Positions 5,971-12,611 of a stretch of 17,251 bases of DNA are shown here, piece after piece. This stretch comes from UBA2773 sp964643985. GTDB lineage: Bacteria > Patescibacteriota > Minisyncoccia > Moranbacterales > DUUL01. The stretch lies in assembly GCA_964643985.1 (NCBI GenBank), contig CAZXUS010000020.1:1-17251 (forward strand), given 5' to 3'. The translations under genes were made by a program, and so were the position numbers. The notes below the pieces were generated by a model. That model saw only the letters and a program-made list of their open reading frames with translations. It was not told where the DNA came from and made no database searches. Each line of letters begins with the position of its first letter. Position 1 is the stretch's first letter.

Positions 5971-6002
5971 ACTGTTATCATACACTAGAGTCTGATAGCA
6001 GT
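5971..6002. repeat. Inverted repeat upstream of the 56-aa gene
   Basis: ACTGTTATCA (5971-5980) pairs with TGATAGCAGT (5993-6002), ten pairs with one G-T, around a 12-base spacer. It lies 40-70 bases upstream of the ATG of the 56-aa gene. This spacing fits an operator or a leader structure better than a terminator, as no T-run follows. Confidence 0.6.
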
Positions 6003-6030
6003 TTATCTTTTTATTTTTTTATTCCTTACG

Positions 6031-6068
6031 TATATCCTTACATATGTCATTACATATGTAAGGATATA
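6031..6068. repeat. Perfect 16-bp inverted repeat within 12-bp tandem units
   Basis: TATATCCTTACATATG (6031-6046) is the exact reverse complement of CATATGTAAGGATATA (6053-6068), separated by TCATTA. The left side also overlaps three 12-base direct units (CCTTACGTATAT, CCTTACATATGT, CATTACATATGT, 6024-6059). It lies between the 56-aa gene and the end of the GIY-YIG gene. Neither strand has a classical T-run right after the stem, so a protein-binding site or recombination end is as likely as a terminator. Confidence 0.85.
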
Positions 6069-6102
6069 ACTTTAAAAATTTTTTACTTTTAATTAATTTT
6101 TG

Positions 6103-6122
6103 CTATATATATCGTTATATAG
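6103..6122. repeat. Short hairpin after the GIY-YIG gene
   Basis: CTATATA (6103-6109) pairs with TATATAG (6116-6122) around TATCGT. It is 26 bases downstream of the GIY-YIG stop on the minus strand and all A/T apart from its closing C-G pair, so it is weak. It may contribute to transcript ending. Confidence 0.4.
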
Positions 6123-6147
6123 ACATAACAAATTATTTCAGTTATTT

Positions 6148-6390
6148 TTATTTTAAAATCAAGGCTATTTTATTTGATTTGGTTAATTTTTTGATTCGAA
6201 ATTCTTCTGCGGAAGCCTGAGAACGATTTTTTAATTCTGCAGAATAAACCATTTTTACTGGCCGACGAGAAGAAGTATAACGCGCTCCTAACTTGGATTC
6301 ATTGTGTTCAGCCACTCGCCTTTTTAAATCAGTAGTAATTCCAGTATACAAAGTTTTATCAACACATTCAAGAATATAGACATAATACAT
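6148..6390 (-). CDS. GIY-YIG nuclease family protein (YhbQ/UPF0213-like)
   Basis: This is an 80-aa, single-domain GIY-YIG endonuclease fold protein. The motif is YYVYILEC at residues 2-9 and YTG at 15-17, followed by DLKRRVAEHN with R25. The later helix SAEEFRIKKLTKSNK contains the expected metal-binding Glu (E62 or E63). Length and layout match the short YhbQ-like group, whose members act on DNA, although the natural substrate is usually unknown. ATG at 6390, no Shine-Dalgarno. The upstream membrane-protein gene ends only eight bases away, so the two are probably co-transcribed. Confidence 0.93.
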   Translation of the reverse strand: MYYVYILECVDKTLYTGITTDLKRRVAEHNESKLGARYTSSRRPVKMVYSAELKNRSQASAEEFRIKKLTKSNKIALILK

Positions 6391-6398
6391 AATAAATT

Positions 6399-6686
6399 TT
6401 ATTTATTTTTTCTAAGTCGCCAGTGACGTTTTTCGATGTAAACTATTCTCCACCAAGTTTGACCGAGAAAATAACCCCCAACAATTCCTAAAATTGGAAA
6501 AGTAAATTGAGCCCAGAAAGGTAAAGCGCACCAACCAATTCCGAAAAAAATTGATCCTTTAACCATTTTTCCTTGAGCAAAAGCAGACTTAATGATAAAC
6601 ATTTCCAACCAAGCATGAATTATAAAACTCAGCATAATTCCCAAAAAAATTGTCAAAATCAAATAAATTATCTTTTTTGTTTTCAT
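6399..6686 (-). CDS. Small two-helix membrane protein
   Basis: I do not recognise a named family. From the ATG at 6686 it is 95 aa, with a first helix at about residues 5-27 (IIYLILTIFLGIMLSFIIHA) and a second at about 60-78 (AQFTFPILGIVGGYFLGQTW). A basic tail follows (IEKRHWRLRKNK). The middle holds FFGIGWCALPFW, which may dip into the membrane. An in-frame TTG at 6704 would add six residues; neither start has a Shine-Dalgarno, and I prefer the ATG. It sits between tRNA-Pro and the GIY-YIG nuclease on the same strand. Confidence 0.8.
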   Translation of the reverse strand: MKTKKIIYLILTIFLGIMLSFIIHAWLEMFIIKSAFAQGKMVKGSIFFGIGWCALPFWAQFTFPILGIVGGYFLGQTWWRIVYIEKRHWRLRKNK

Positions 6687-6744
6687 ATTAATGTTTTTAT
6701 TCAAATTTTAAATAATGAATAGTCGCGATAACTAATTGCTTAAG

Positions 6745-6815
6745 TCGGGATGCTGGGAATTGAACCCAGGTTGCATGACCCCCAGCCATACGTACTACCA
6801 TTATACTACATCCCG
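6745..6815 (-). tRNA. tRNA-Pro (anticodon GGG)
   Basis: A full cloverleaf is readable on the minus strand. The acceptor is CGGGATG/CATCCCG with A73. The D arm is GTAT/GTAC with GG in the loop. The anticodon stem is TATGG/TCATG around CTGGGGG, giving anticodon GGG. A four-base variable loop follows, then T arm CTGGG-TTCAATT-CCCAG. The C1-G72 pair, A73 and G37 all fit proline. CCA is not encoded. It reads CCC and CCU codons. A consensus promoter lies about 100 bases upstream, and the small membrane-protein gene follows after about 58 bases. Confidence 0.96.
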
Positions 6816-6917
6816 GTGAAATAAAATTTCACAATTTCCAATTTTTAAATAATTTTTAATGTTTTAATTTTTTAAACACTAAAATAATACTTACAAATTA
6901 AAAAATCTCATAAATTT

Positions 6918-6946
6918 AGAATATAAACTTTAATGAAGGTTGTCAA
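6918..6946 (-). promoter_or_regulatory. Promoter for tRNA-Pro and downstream genes
   Basis: On the minus strand a perfect TTGACA (6941-6946) is followed after 17 bases by TATTCT (6918-6923). These hexamers and the spacing are identical to those at 2550-2578. Transcription would begin near 6911, about 96 bases before the tRNA. The leader includes the perfect hairpin GTGAAAT-aaa-ATTTCAC at 6816-6832, abutting the tRNA 5' end. Confidence 0.75.
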
Positions 6947-6955
6947 TTCAAACAG

Positions 6956-6985
6956 TTGCGAGTAAAATCAGTTTATAAGTATAAT
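6956..6985 (+). promoter_or_regulatory. Promoter of the GT-C glycosyltransferase gene
   Basis: TTGCGA (6956-6961) and a perfect TATAAT (6980-6985) are separated by 18 bases. The transcript would start near 6992, about 23 bases before the ATG, in a leader with no Shine-Dalgarno. It is arranged back to back with the tRNA-Pro promoter, the two -35 boxes lying nine bases apart. Confidence 0.75.
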
Positions 6986-7014
6986 CTTATTTTTTTTAAA
7001 ATAACAACAAAAAA

Positions 7015-8559
7015 ATGAAACTTGACTGGAAAAAATCTTTGATAATTTTAGTAGCGATTTTAATGCTGGGTGGTTTTTTGCGAATTTACGAACTTGATAA
7101 TATGTCTTTGAAAGCCGACGAATTTATCGGGGTCAATATTAGCCAAGGACATCATCAAACTGGACAATGGAAGTTTTGGGAATGGAACAAGAATGAATTA
7201 ACCGATAGCGACTACACTCGTGGTCAAGTTTATTATCTACAAGTTAGTAAACTTCTAGATTTTGCCTCTCCTACAGAATTTAACTTTCGACTAATCAGTG
7301 TTTTGTGGGGATTGCTGGGAATAGTTTTAATGTTTTTGGCCGGCTATTTTTATTCTAAAAATTTTATTATTGCCCTTTTAAGTGCTTTTTTATGGACGGT
7401 TAGTATTTCGGCGATTACTTTTGACCGTCACTTAAGAATGTATGCAATGTTTGCTCCAGTTTATTTAATTTTAGCCACTTTGAGTTATCAATTTTTAGAA
7501 ACAATTCCTCAAAAATCCAAAACCCTTTTTTCTCAATTATCCGAAAAAACAAATCTAAATTGGAATTATTTTATTCCAGCTTTTGCTTTTTTGATTTTAG
7601 CTTTCGCTACTCATTTTTTAACTATCAATATTTTTCCAACTATCGGAGTTTATATTTTAATTTTTGCTATTTATGAATGGAAAAAAAATAATCAACTTTC
7701 CAATAAATATTCTTGGTTATTACTATTACCACTTCTTTCTTTGATTTTACTCTTTTTCACTGGTTTTATTGGTAGAGCAAGTGCATTTTTAGGTTTTATG
7801 GAAAATAATTTTGGTCATTTTGAAAATATCACCGTTGATTATAGCCACACTTTATTAGCAGTCACTTTTTTTATTATTGGAGCGATTGGCTTAATCAAAC
7901 AAAATATCAAAAAAAACACTTGGCTTTTGTTGTCTTTTCTAATTCCTTTTTTATCAGCAGTTTTTATTTGGGATCGATCTTCTGGTGCTCAGTATATTTA
8001 TTTAGTTCAAACCTTTCAAACCATCATAATTGCAGCTGGAATTTATTTTATCGCAAAAAAAATAACCGAAGTTTTTTCTCAAAAAAAATGGTATTTATTT
8101 TTCAAAAACAATGCGCTTCAAAAAGGCTTAATATTCGGAAGTTCTATTCTATATTTGTTTTTAATTCTTTATAATTTTAATTATTTTTCTCAAACTGATA
8201 GTTTTTATCAAAATAAAACCAAATGGGGCCATTCTAATTATAAGGAAGTTTTTGCCTACTACATAAAACATCACGAAAAAAATGATTTATTAGTGACTAG
8301 AAATTTCAGAAATTATTATTATGCCGATAGTAATCTTTCGGTTTTTGATTTTGGGGGTGAACATCAACCCGAAAAAGAATTGAATTTAGAAAAACTTAAA
8401 ACCCTGGAAAAACAAAACGGTTCAATTTGGATTGTTATTAGTGATAATGATTTTGATTATATTAAAGGTGAGGCGCGTCATTACATCAGAGACAGCTACC
8501 GATTAATTGAAACTAAATACACTGGTGATTCGATGGAGATTTGGAAGAAATCTAATTAA
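7015..8559 (+). CDS. GT-C fold membrane glycosyltransferase (GT39/PMT-like)
   Basis: This is a 514-aa polytopic membrane protein of the GT-C class, which transfers sugars from polyprenyl-phosphate donors to lipids or proteins on the outer face of the membrane. Residues 8-24 form the first helix. The first outer loop carries the acidic pair D35-E36 (SLKADEFIGV), the expected catalytic position. RHLRMYAMF at 138-146 matches the conserved R-x-x-R-M-Y stretch of these enzymes. About ten further hydrophobic helices run to about residue 395 (LIFGSSILYLFLILYNF), and then a soluble C-terminal domain of about 115 aa follows. The acceptor is unknown. It converges with manC, which makes GDP-mannose, so a mannosyl donor is plausible but not shown. 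Confidence 0.88.
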   Translation: MKLDWKKSLIILVAILMLGGFLRIYELDNMSLKADEFIGVNISQGHHQTGQWKFWEWNKNELTDSDYTRGQVYYLQVSKLLDFASPTEFNFRLISVLWGLLGIVLMFLAGYFYSKNFIIALLSAFLWTVSISAITFDRHLRMYAMFAPVYLILATLSYQFLETIPQKSKTLFSQLSEKTNLNWNYFIPAFAFLILAFATHFLTINIFPTIGVYILIFAIYEWKKNNQLSNKYSWLLLLPLLSLILLFFTGFIGRASAFLGFMENNFGHFENITVDYSHTLLAVTFFIIGAIGLIKQNIKKNTWLLLSFLIPFLSAVFIWDRSSGAQYIYLVQTFQTIIIAAGIYFIAKKITEVFSQKKWYLFFKNNALQKGLIFGSSILYLFLILYNFNYFSQTDSFYQNKTKWGHSNYKEVFAYYIKHHEKNDLLVTRNFRNYYYADSNLSVFDFGGEHQPEKELNLEKLKTLEKQNGSIWIVISDNDFDYIKGEARHYIRDSYRLIETKYTGDSMEIWKKSN

Positions 8560-8570
8560 TTTCAAAACTT

Positions 8571-8604
8571 CTACCTCAGTAAGCCTTTGGCGAGACAGGC
8601 AAAT
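8571..8604 (+). repeat. Dispersed palindromic repeat, copy A
   Basis: CCTCAGTAAGCC followed by GGCGAGACAGGC is an imperfect palindrome. It closely matches the copy at 12553-12583 and, in the opposite orientation, the copy at 8703-8733. Its left arm is decayed (CTACCTC instead of GCCTGCCTC). It lies just after the GT-C stop. It is GC-rich compared with the surrounding DNA. Confidence 0.75.
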
Positions 8605-8646
8605 TATACCAAATCAACTCTAAATATCAAATAACAAAATCCCAAT

Positions 8647-8673
8647 AAAAAACTCGCCTTTAACGAGTTTTTT
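8647..8673. terminator. Bidirectional terminator between GT-C gene and manC
   Basis: AAAAAACTCG (8647-8656) pairs perfectly with CGAGTTTTTT (8664-8673) around CCTTTAA. The T-run on each strand lets it stop both converging transcripts. Confidence 0.9.
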
Positions 8674-8702
8674 AGTTTGAAATTTAGATTTTGGATTTGA
8701 TT

Positions 8703-8733
8703 TGCCCGTCTCGCGTCGCTTGCCGAGGCGGAA
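8703..8733 (-). repeat. Dispersed palindromic repeat, copy B
   Basis: GCCCGTCTC (8704-8712), a middle GCGTCGCTTGCC, then GAGGCGG (8725-8731). It is the reverse complement of the copy A/C pattern and points toward copy A across the terminator. Its GC content is far above that of its surroundings. It lies 16 bases beyond the manC stop. Confidence 0.75.
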
Positions 8734-8748
8734 GCTTTGATATTCTCG

Positions 8749-9825
8749 CTAGAGATACTTTTTCCCTCGCACCTCTAGTTCCTTAATAACTTTCTTTATA
8801 TTTTGTGCTTTAGACTTGGAACAAACCAGCAGAGCGTCTTTGGTGTCAACAATAACAATATCATCCAAACCAACTGTTGCAATCAACTTCCCTTCCTCTC
8901 CATAAATAATTGAATTAGAAGTATTGATATTTAATCGTTCGCCTCGGACCAAATTTCGTTTCTCATCAGTTTTAGTCATTAAATTTTCATGCAAAGTATC
9001 CCAACCTCCAATGTCTTTCCAATCAAAATCACCTTTGATAATCAAAACATTTTCTGGCGATATTTTTTCCATAATAGCATAGTCGACAGAAATTTTTTCC
9101 ATTTTCCCATAAATTTTATTAATTTCAGCTCGATCTCCTTTTCCGATAGCCTCTTTAATCTTCATTAAATCAGCGTAAAGTTCAGGTGCATATTTTTTAT
9201 AGGCTTCTAAAAATAATTTTGGGGTCCACATATAATAATTGGCGTGCCAAAGATAATTTCCTTCTTCCAAATACTTTTGCGCTGTTTTAAAATCTGGCTT
9301 TTCGGTATGATCTTCAAACTGATAAAATTCAACTCCATCTTTTTCTAAAACTCTCTTGCCAATTTTAGTGTAGCCGAGCGCTGTATTGGGACTAGTTGGA
9401 TAAATAGAAATATCAAGCAATTTTCCAGTTTCATTAATAACTTCTTCCGCTTTTCTAATCGCTTTAATAAATTTATCGAGTTGTCCAATATAATGGTCAG
9501 AAGGGATAAAGGCAATCGGTTCATTTTCATCTTCTAGCGAAAGTCTCAAGGCTGCATAACCCATCGCCGGAGCAGTGTCTTTTTTGTCTGGTTCGATTAT
9601 AATATTTTTTTCTGGAAAATCAGGTAGAATTTTTTTTAAAGGCTCAATTAGACTTTCAGTTGTCGCAATATAAATTTTATCAGCCGACCAATCCTCAAAT
9701 CTATCCAGAGTTTCCTCTAAAATAGTTTTATCAGAAATAAGTTTGCAAAATTGCTTTGGTTGATTTTTTCGACTCATTGGCCACAATCTTGTTCCCCCTC
9801 CTCCAGCTAAAACTACTATTTTCAT
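8749..9825 (-). CDS. manC: Mannose-1-phosphate guanylyltransferase (GDP-mannose pyrophosphorylase)
   Basis: The enzyme makes GDP-mannose from GTP and mannose-1-phosphate for glycan synthesis in the cytoplasm. The nucleotide-binding signature is VLAGGGGTRLWPMSR at residues 5-19, followed by QPKQF with K24. AFIPSDHYIG carries the metal-binding Asp, HTEKPDF binds sugar phosphate, and GNYLWHANYYMW and FDWKDIGGWDTLHE are also typical. The C-terminal beta region (GLDDIVIVDTKDALLVCSK) matches the family. At 358 aa it is the short form, without a fused phosphomannose isomerase domain. ATG at 9825, no Shine-Dalgarno. It starts 43 bases after the RNase HI-family gene with no terminator between, so it may be the last gene of the parAB transcript. 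Confidence 0.95.
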   Translation of the reverse strand: MKIVVLAGGGGTRLWPMSRKNQPKQFCKLISDKTILEETLDRFEDWSADKIYIATTESLIEPLKKILPDFPEKNIIIEPDKKDTAPAMGYAALRLSLEDENEPIAFIPSDHYIGQLDKFIKAIRKAEEVINETGKLLDISIYPTSPNTALGYTKIGKRVLEKDGVEFYQFEDHTEKPDFKTAQKYLEEGNYLWHANYYMWTPKLFLEAYKKYAPELYADLMKIKEAIGKGDRAEINKIYGKMEKISVDYAIMEKISPENVLIIKGDFDWKDIGGWDTLHENLMTKTDEKRNLVRGERLNINTSNSIIYGEEGKLIATVGLDDIVIVDTKDALLVCSKSKAQNIKKVIKELEVRGKKYL

Positions 9826-9868
9826 AAAATTAGTTCTTAAGGTTTATACAGTTGGAAAATCAAAAGTT

Positions 9869-10321
9869 TCAGAACAGTTTGTTTGAATTATCACTAGCCT
9901 GTCCTTCATCCATCGCTTTATTGGCCATTTCATCAGCTTCTTTATTTTTTTCCCTAAAAATATGAGTTATTTCAACTTTTTTGAAATCTAACATTAAATT
10001 CCAAATTTCGATAAACATTTTTTGAATATTTTCATTATTCAGCTTATATTGATGATTTAATTGTTTAACCATCAACTCGGAATCAGCGAAACATTTCAAA
10101 ACAGCTTCTTTCGATTTAGTTTTTCCGATCAACTGTTTGGTTTTTTTAAGCGCAAAAATTAAGGCTTGATATTCAGCTTCATTATTAGTGATTTTGTCTC
10201 CCAAAAATTGACTATATTTTTTGGTTTCATTGGGAAATTTTAGCACCGCACCCACTCCTGCAATTCCAGGGTTGCCTCTTGATCCTCCATCGGTAAAAAT
10301 ATTTATAATATTGTTTTCCAT
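9869..10321 (-). CDS. Ribonuclease HI family protein
   Basis: This is a 150-aa RNase H fold protein, expected to cut the RNA strand of RNA-DNA hybrids. The start IFTDGGSRGNPGIAGVGAVL holds the first catalytic Asp (D11). ITNNEAEYQAL holds the catalytic Glu (E50 by alignment to the E. coli pattern), CFADSELMVKQ has D80, and NKEADEMANKAM has D130. All four acidic residues of the active site are therefore present. The basic protrusion of E. coli RNase HI is reduced, as in the ypeP-like bacterial group. Its ATG overlaps the stop of the upstream gene (TAATG at 10319-10323), which suggests coupled translation. No Shine-Dalgarno. Confidence 0.93.
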   Translation of the reverse strand: MENNIINIFTDGGSRGNPGIAGVGAVLKFPNETKKYSQFLGDKITNNEAEYQALIFALKKTKQLIGKTKSKEAVLKCFADSELMVKQLNHQYKLNNENIQKMFIEIWNLMLDFKKVEITHIFREKNKEADEMANKAMDEGQASDNSNKLF

Positions 10322-10734
10322 TATTTTTCATTAATTACTGTTTTAAAACCACAAATTTTTTCTGGTACTTTAATTTTTTTGCTATAATTTTTTTCAAAAA
10401 TTAAATTAAATTGAGGTTTTTTTTCTTCGATTATTATTTCAGCTTCAATAAAACCCTCCAAACTTTCAAATAATTTTTGATTATCAGTAAATGCTTTTTC
10501 GGCTTTTTCTAAAGTAATTTCAGCATCATCATTCCGATTATATCTATTATCAAAATCACACTTTTCTTCGATTTTCTTTTTACCTAAAGAAACAGCAAAA
10601 TCACATTGAACTGCTAAACCAAGAATTAACAAAAAAATTATCAATAAAGTAAGCGTCCTAATTCTCGTTCTTATATTTTTTTTACGTTCTTTTTCAAATT
10701 TAAATTCATTTTCAGGCTCAAAAAACTCAACCAT
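10321..10734 (-). CDS. Single-pass membrane protein of unknown function
   Basis: I do not recognise this 137-aa protein. Residues 1-26 are charged and cytoplasmic by the positive-inside rule (EKERKKNIRTRIRTL). A helix spans about 28-49 (LTLLIIFLLILGLAVQCDFAV). The rest would be extracytoplasmic, with a helical, acidic segment (ITLEKAEKAFTDNQKLFESL) and a final beta-like part. C59 and C128 in the outer part could form a disulfide. It is placed between parB (four bases away) and the RNase HI-family gene (one-base overlap), firmly inside the operon. It could be an envelope component or small division-type protein, but no motif settles this. Confidence 0.75.
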   Translation of the reverse strand: MVEFFEPENEFKFEKERKKNIRTRIRTLTLLIIFLLILGLAVQCDFAVSLGKKKIEEKCDFDNRYNRNDDAEITLEKAEKAFTDNQKLFESLEGFIEAEIIIEEKKPQFNLIFEKNYSKKIKVPEKICGFKTVINEK

Positions 10735-10738
10735 TAAA

Positions 10739-11695
10739 TTATGAAATTAATTTATTAAATAAATTACCAAATTCTTCCTCTGAATAATAATTCAAAATAA
10801 ACCGACCACCTTTTCGGCCTTTTTTTATAACCACTTTTGTTCCTAGCGCTTGACTGATTTTATCTTCAAATTCCAATATTTCAGGAGCTTGTTTTAAATT
10901 ACTTTCATTATTAAATTTCGGATTATTTATTTTTTTAACTTTTTTTTCGGTCTCTCGAACACTAAGCTCGGTTCTGATAATCTCATTAGCTATTATTTCA
11001 CGTTTATTTTTATCTTCAAGACTTAATAATACTCGGGCATGACCTTCACTAATTTCACCTTTTTTAAGCTTTTGCTTTATAGAAGATGAGAGATCTAAAA
11101 GTCGCAAAGTGTTGGAAATAGTTGAACGATTTTTACCCACCTGACTGGCAATTTCTTCCTGAGTATAATGAAACTTGTCAACTAATCTTTTGTAAGCCTC
11201 GGCTTCCTCAATGGCGTTCAAATCATGCCTTTGAACATTTTCAATTAAAGCCCATTCCAATTTTTCTTTATCACTAATTTTCTTAACAATAACTGGCACT
11301 GTTGCTAAACCATTTTTTTGAGAAGCTTTAAATCTTCGCTCTCCAGCAACTAGTTCGAAACCACCTTCTGGTCTTTTCGTCACGGTTAAAGGTTGAATTA
11401 CTCCGTGTTTTCGAATCGAAGATGCCAATTCTTCAAGTTTATTTTCATCAAAATATTGTCGAGGTTGAAATGGATTAGCTTTAATTTCAGTCACTTCCAC
11501 TTCCAAAACTGAATTTGTAGAAAAATCTTGATTTTCTTTCTTGTCTATTTTTTTAATCACCACTTCGCTGTCCAATTCTTTGGAGATGAAATCCTTTTTT
11601 TCGCTTTTATTATTTTCAATATCCGAATCGCCAGAAGGGTTTCTTCGTGGAATTAAAGATGATAATCCTTTTCCTAATCCTCCTTCTCTGGACAT
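10739..11695 (-). CDS. parB: Chromosome partitioning protein ParB
   Basis: ParB binds parS sites near the origin, spreads as a CTP-dependent clamp and stimulates ParA to segregate the chromosome. The start GGLGKGLSSLIP is the ParA-interacting peptide. A charged linker follows. The ParB/Spo0J N-domain begins near residue 66 (VTEIKANPFQPRQYF) and carries GERRFKA at 118-124 and ENVQRHDLN at 152-160, the CTP and clamp motifs. The helix-turn-helix is at about 178-200 (TQEEIASQVGKNRSTISNTL). The C-terminal dimerisation part is at about 275-318 (TKVVIKKGRKGGRFILNYYS). At 318 aa it is of usual length. It follows parA after 43 bases. No consensus parS (TGTTTCACGTGAAACA) is in the window. Confidence 0.96.
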   Translation of the reverse strand: MSREGGLGKGLSSLIPRRNPSGDSDIENNKSEKKDFISKELDSEVVIKKIDKKENQDFSTNSVLEVEVTEIKANPFQPRQYFDENKLEELASSIRKHGVIQPLTVTKRPEGGFELVAGERRFKASQKNGLATVPVIVKKISDKEKLEWALIENVQRHDLNAIEEAEAYKRLVDKFHYTQEEIASQVGKNRSTISNTLRLLDLSSSIKQKLKKGEISEGHARVLLSLEDKNKREIIANEIIRTELSVRETEKKVKKINNPKFNNESNLKQAPEILEFEDKISQALGTKVVIKKGRKGGRFILNYYSEEEFGNLFNKLIS

Positions 11696-11738
11696 TTTTA
11701 TTTTTTATTGATTATAAGCCTGTCTCCAATTGCCTTTT

Positions 11739-12497
11739 TTATCTTGCAATAACTTCTTCAGCTAATTGACGATAAGCCTGCGCTCCCTTGTTGAATCGGT
11801 CAAAATGTAAAATTGATTTTCCGAAACTAGGCGCCTCAGCCAATCTAACCGTTCGAGGAATTACTGCATTAAAAACATTTTCTGGAAAATATTTTTTGAC
11901 TTCCTTGACAACTTGTCTAGCCAACCGATTTCTCTTGTCATACATAGTCAAAACTATCCCCGTAATGTCTAAGTCTGGTTTTAGATTTTCTTTTACTAAA
12001 TCAATCGTATTGAGTAGTTGCCCTAGTCCTTCTAAAGCAAAATATTCAGTTTGAACTGGAATAACAACTTCGCTAGAAGCTACTAATCCATTAATAGTCA
12101 AGAGACCTAAACTTGGAGGCGAATCAATTATTACAAAATCGTAATCGTCCTTGATTTGATTTAAAACTTTTTTTAACTGAAATTCTCGATCTTTCACTCC
12201 CACTAATTCCACGGCTGCCCCAGAAAGTTCTTGATTAGAAGGTAATAAATCAAGTCCTTCGGTATTAATATTAACAATAATTTCCTTGGGATGAATTTTA
12301 GATACCAAACTATCGTAAAGACTTTTTTTAAGACCTTGAGTGTCAACTCCTAATCCGCTAGAAGCATTTCCTTGGGGATCCAAATCAACCAATAAGACCT
12401 TTTTTCCAGCAGAATTCAAATAAGTAGCCAAATTGACTGCCGTGGTTGTCTTTCCCACTCCTCCTTTTTGATTTACCAGTGCTATTATTCTTGCCAT
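11739..12497 (-). CDS. parA: Chromosome partitioning ATPase ParA (Soj)
   Basis: This is a deviant Walker ATPase that binds DNA non-specifically as an ATP dimer and, with ParB, moves origins apart. The deviant Walker A is KGGVGKTTT at residues 11-19, with the signature lysine in the first KGG. VLLVDLDPQGNASSGLG is the A' motif and DFVIIDSPPSLGLLT is Walker B. EYFALEGLGQLL and AVIPRTVRLAEAPSFGKSI are typical of chromosomal Soj proteins. At 252 aa it is full length with no N-terminal helix-turn-helix, unlike many plasmid ParA proteins. ATG at 12497, no Shine-Dalgarno. The short repeat element lies 26 bases upstream, so the parA promoter must sit in or beyond it. Confidence 0.97.
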   Translation of the reverse strand: MARIIALVNQKGGVGKTTTAVNLATYLNSAGKKVLLVDLDPQGNASSGLGVDTQGLKKSLYDSLVSKIHPKEIIVNINTEGLDLLPSNQELSGAAVELVGVKDREFQLKKVLNQIKDDYDFVIIDSPPSLGLLTINGLVASSEVVIPVQTEYFALEGLGQLLNTIDLVKENLKPDLDITGIVLTMYDKRNRLARQVVKEVKKYFPENVFNAVIPRTVRLAEAPSFGKSILHFDRFNKGAQAYRQLAEEVIAR

Positions 12498-12523
12498 AAA
12501 AAAATCATTAGAAATTGTAATTC

Positions 12524-12611
12524 TTAATGGGACTGTTTCCAGTTACAGTTTTGCCTGCCTCAGTAAGCCTTAGCGAGACGGGCAGTAAAAAGGGTGACTG
12601 GAAATAGTTCC
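12524..12611. repeat. MITE-like repeat element, short copy
   Basis: This is an inverted and shortened relative of the element at 5528-5694. Bases 12524-12553 match 5665-5694 with one difference in 30. Bases 12582-12603 match 5537-5558 exactly over 22. The outer ends again form an imperfect inverted pair (GGGACTGTTTCCAGT and ACTGGAAATAGTTCC). Its interior is replaced precisely by the palindromic repeat of 12553-12583. It occupies the gap between the ispH stop and parA. Confidence 0.8.
12553..12583 (+). repeat. Dispersed palindromic repeat, copy C
   Basis: GCCTGCCTC (12553-12561) can pair with GAGACGGGC (12575-12583) with one G-T and one C/A mismatch, and the centre TAAGCCTTA is itself palindromic. 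This is the best preserved of three copies in the window and sits exactly inside the short repeat element. The GC-rich stem stands out in low-GC surroundings. Confidence 0.8.

Noticed and set aside
5521..6147. CRISPR array, because of clustered repeats
   Set aside because: The repeats are inverted or immediately tandem, few in number and without regular spacers, and no cas gene is near.
9345..9530. Minus-strand frame of 61 codons
   Set aside because: It is an out-of-frame shadow of manC on the same strand.
10981..11010. Possible parS site (TATTTCACGTTTATTT)
   Set aside because: Only one half matches the consensus TGTTTCACGTGAAACA, and it lies inside the parB coding sequence; the dyad is absent.
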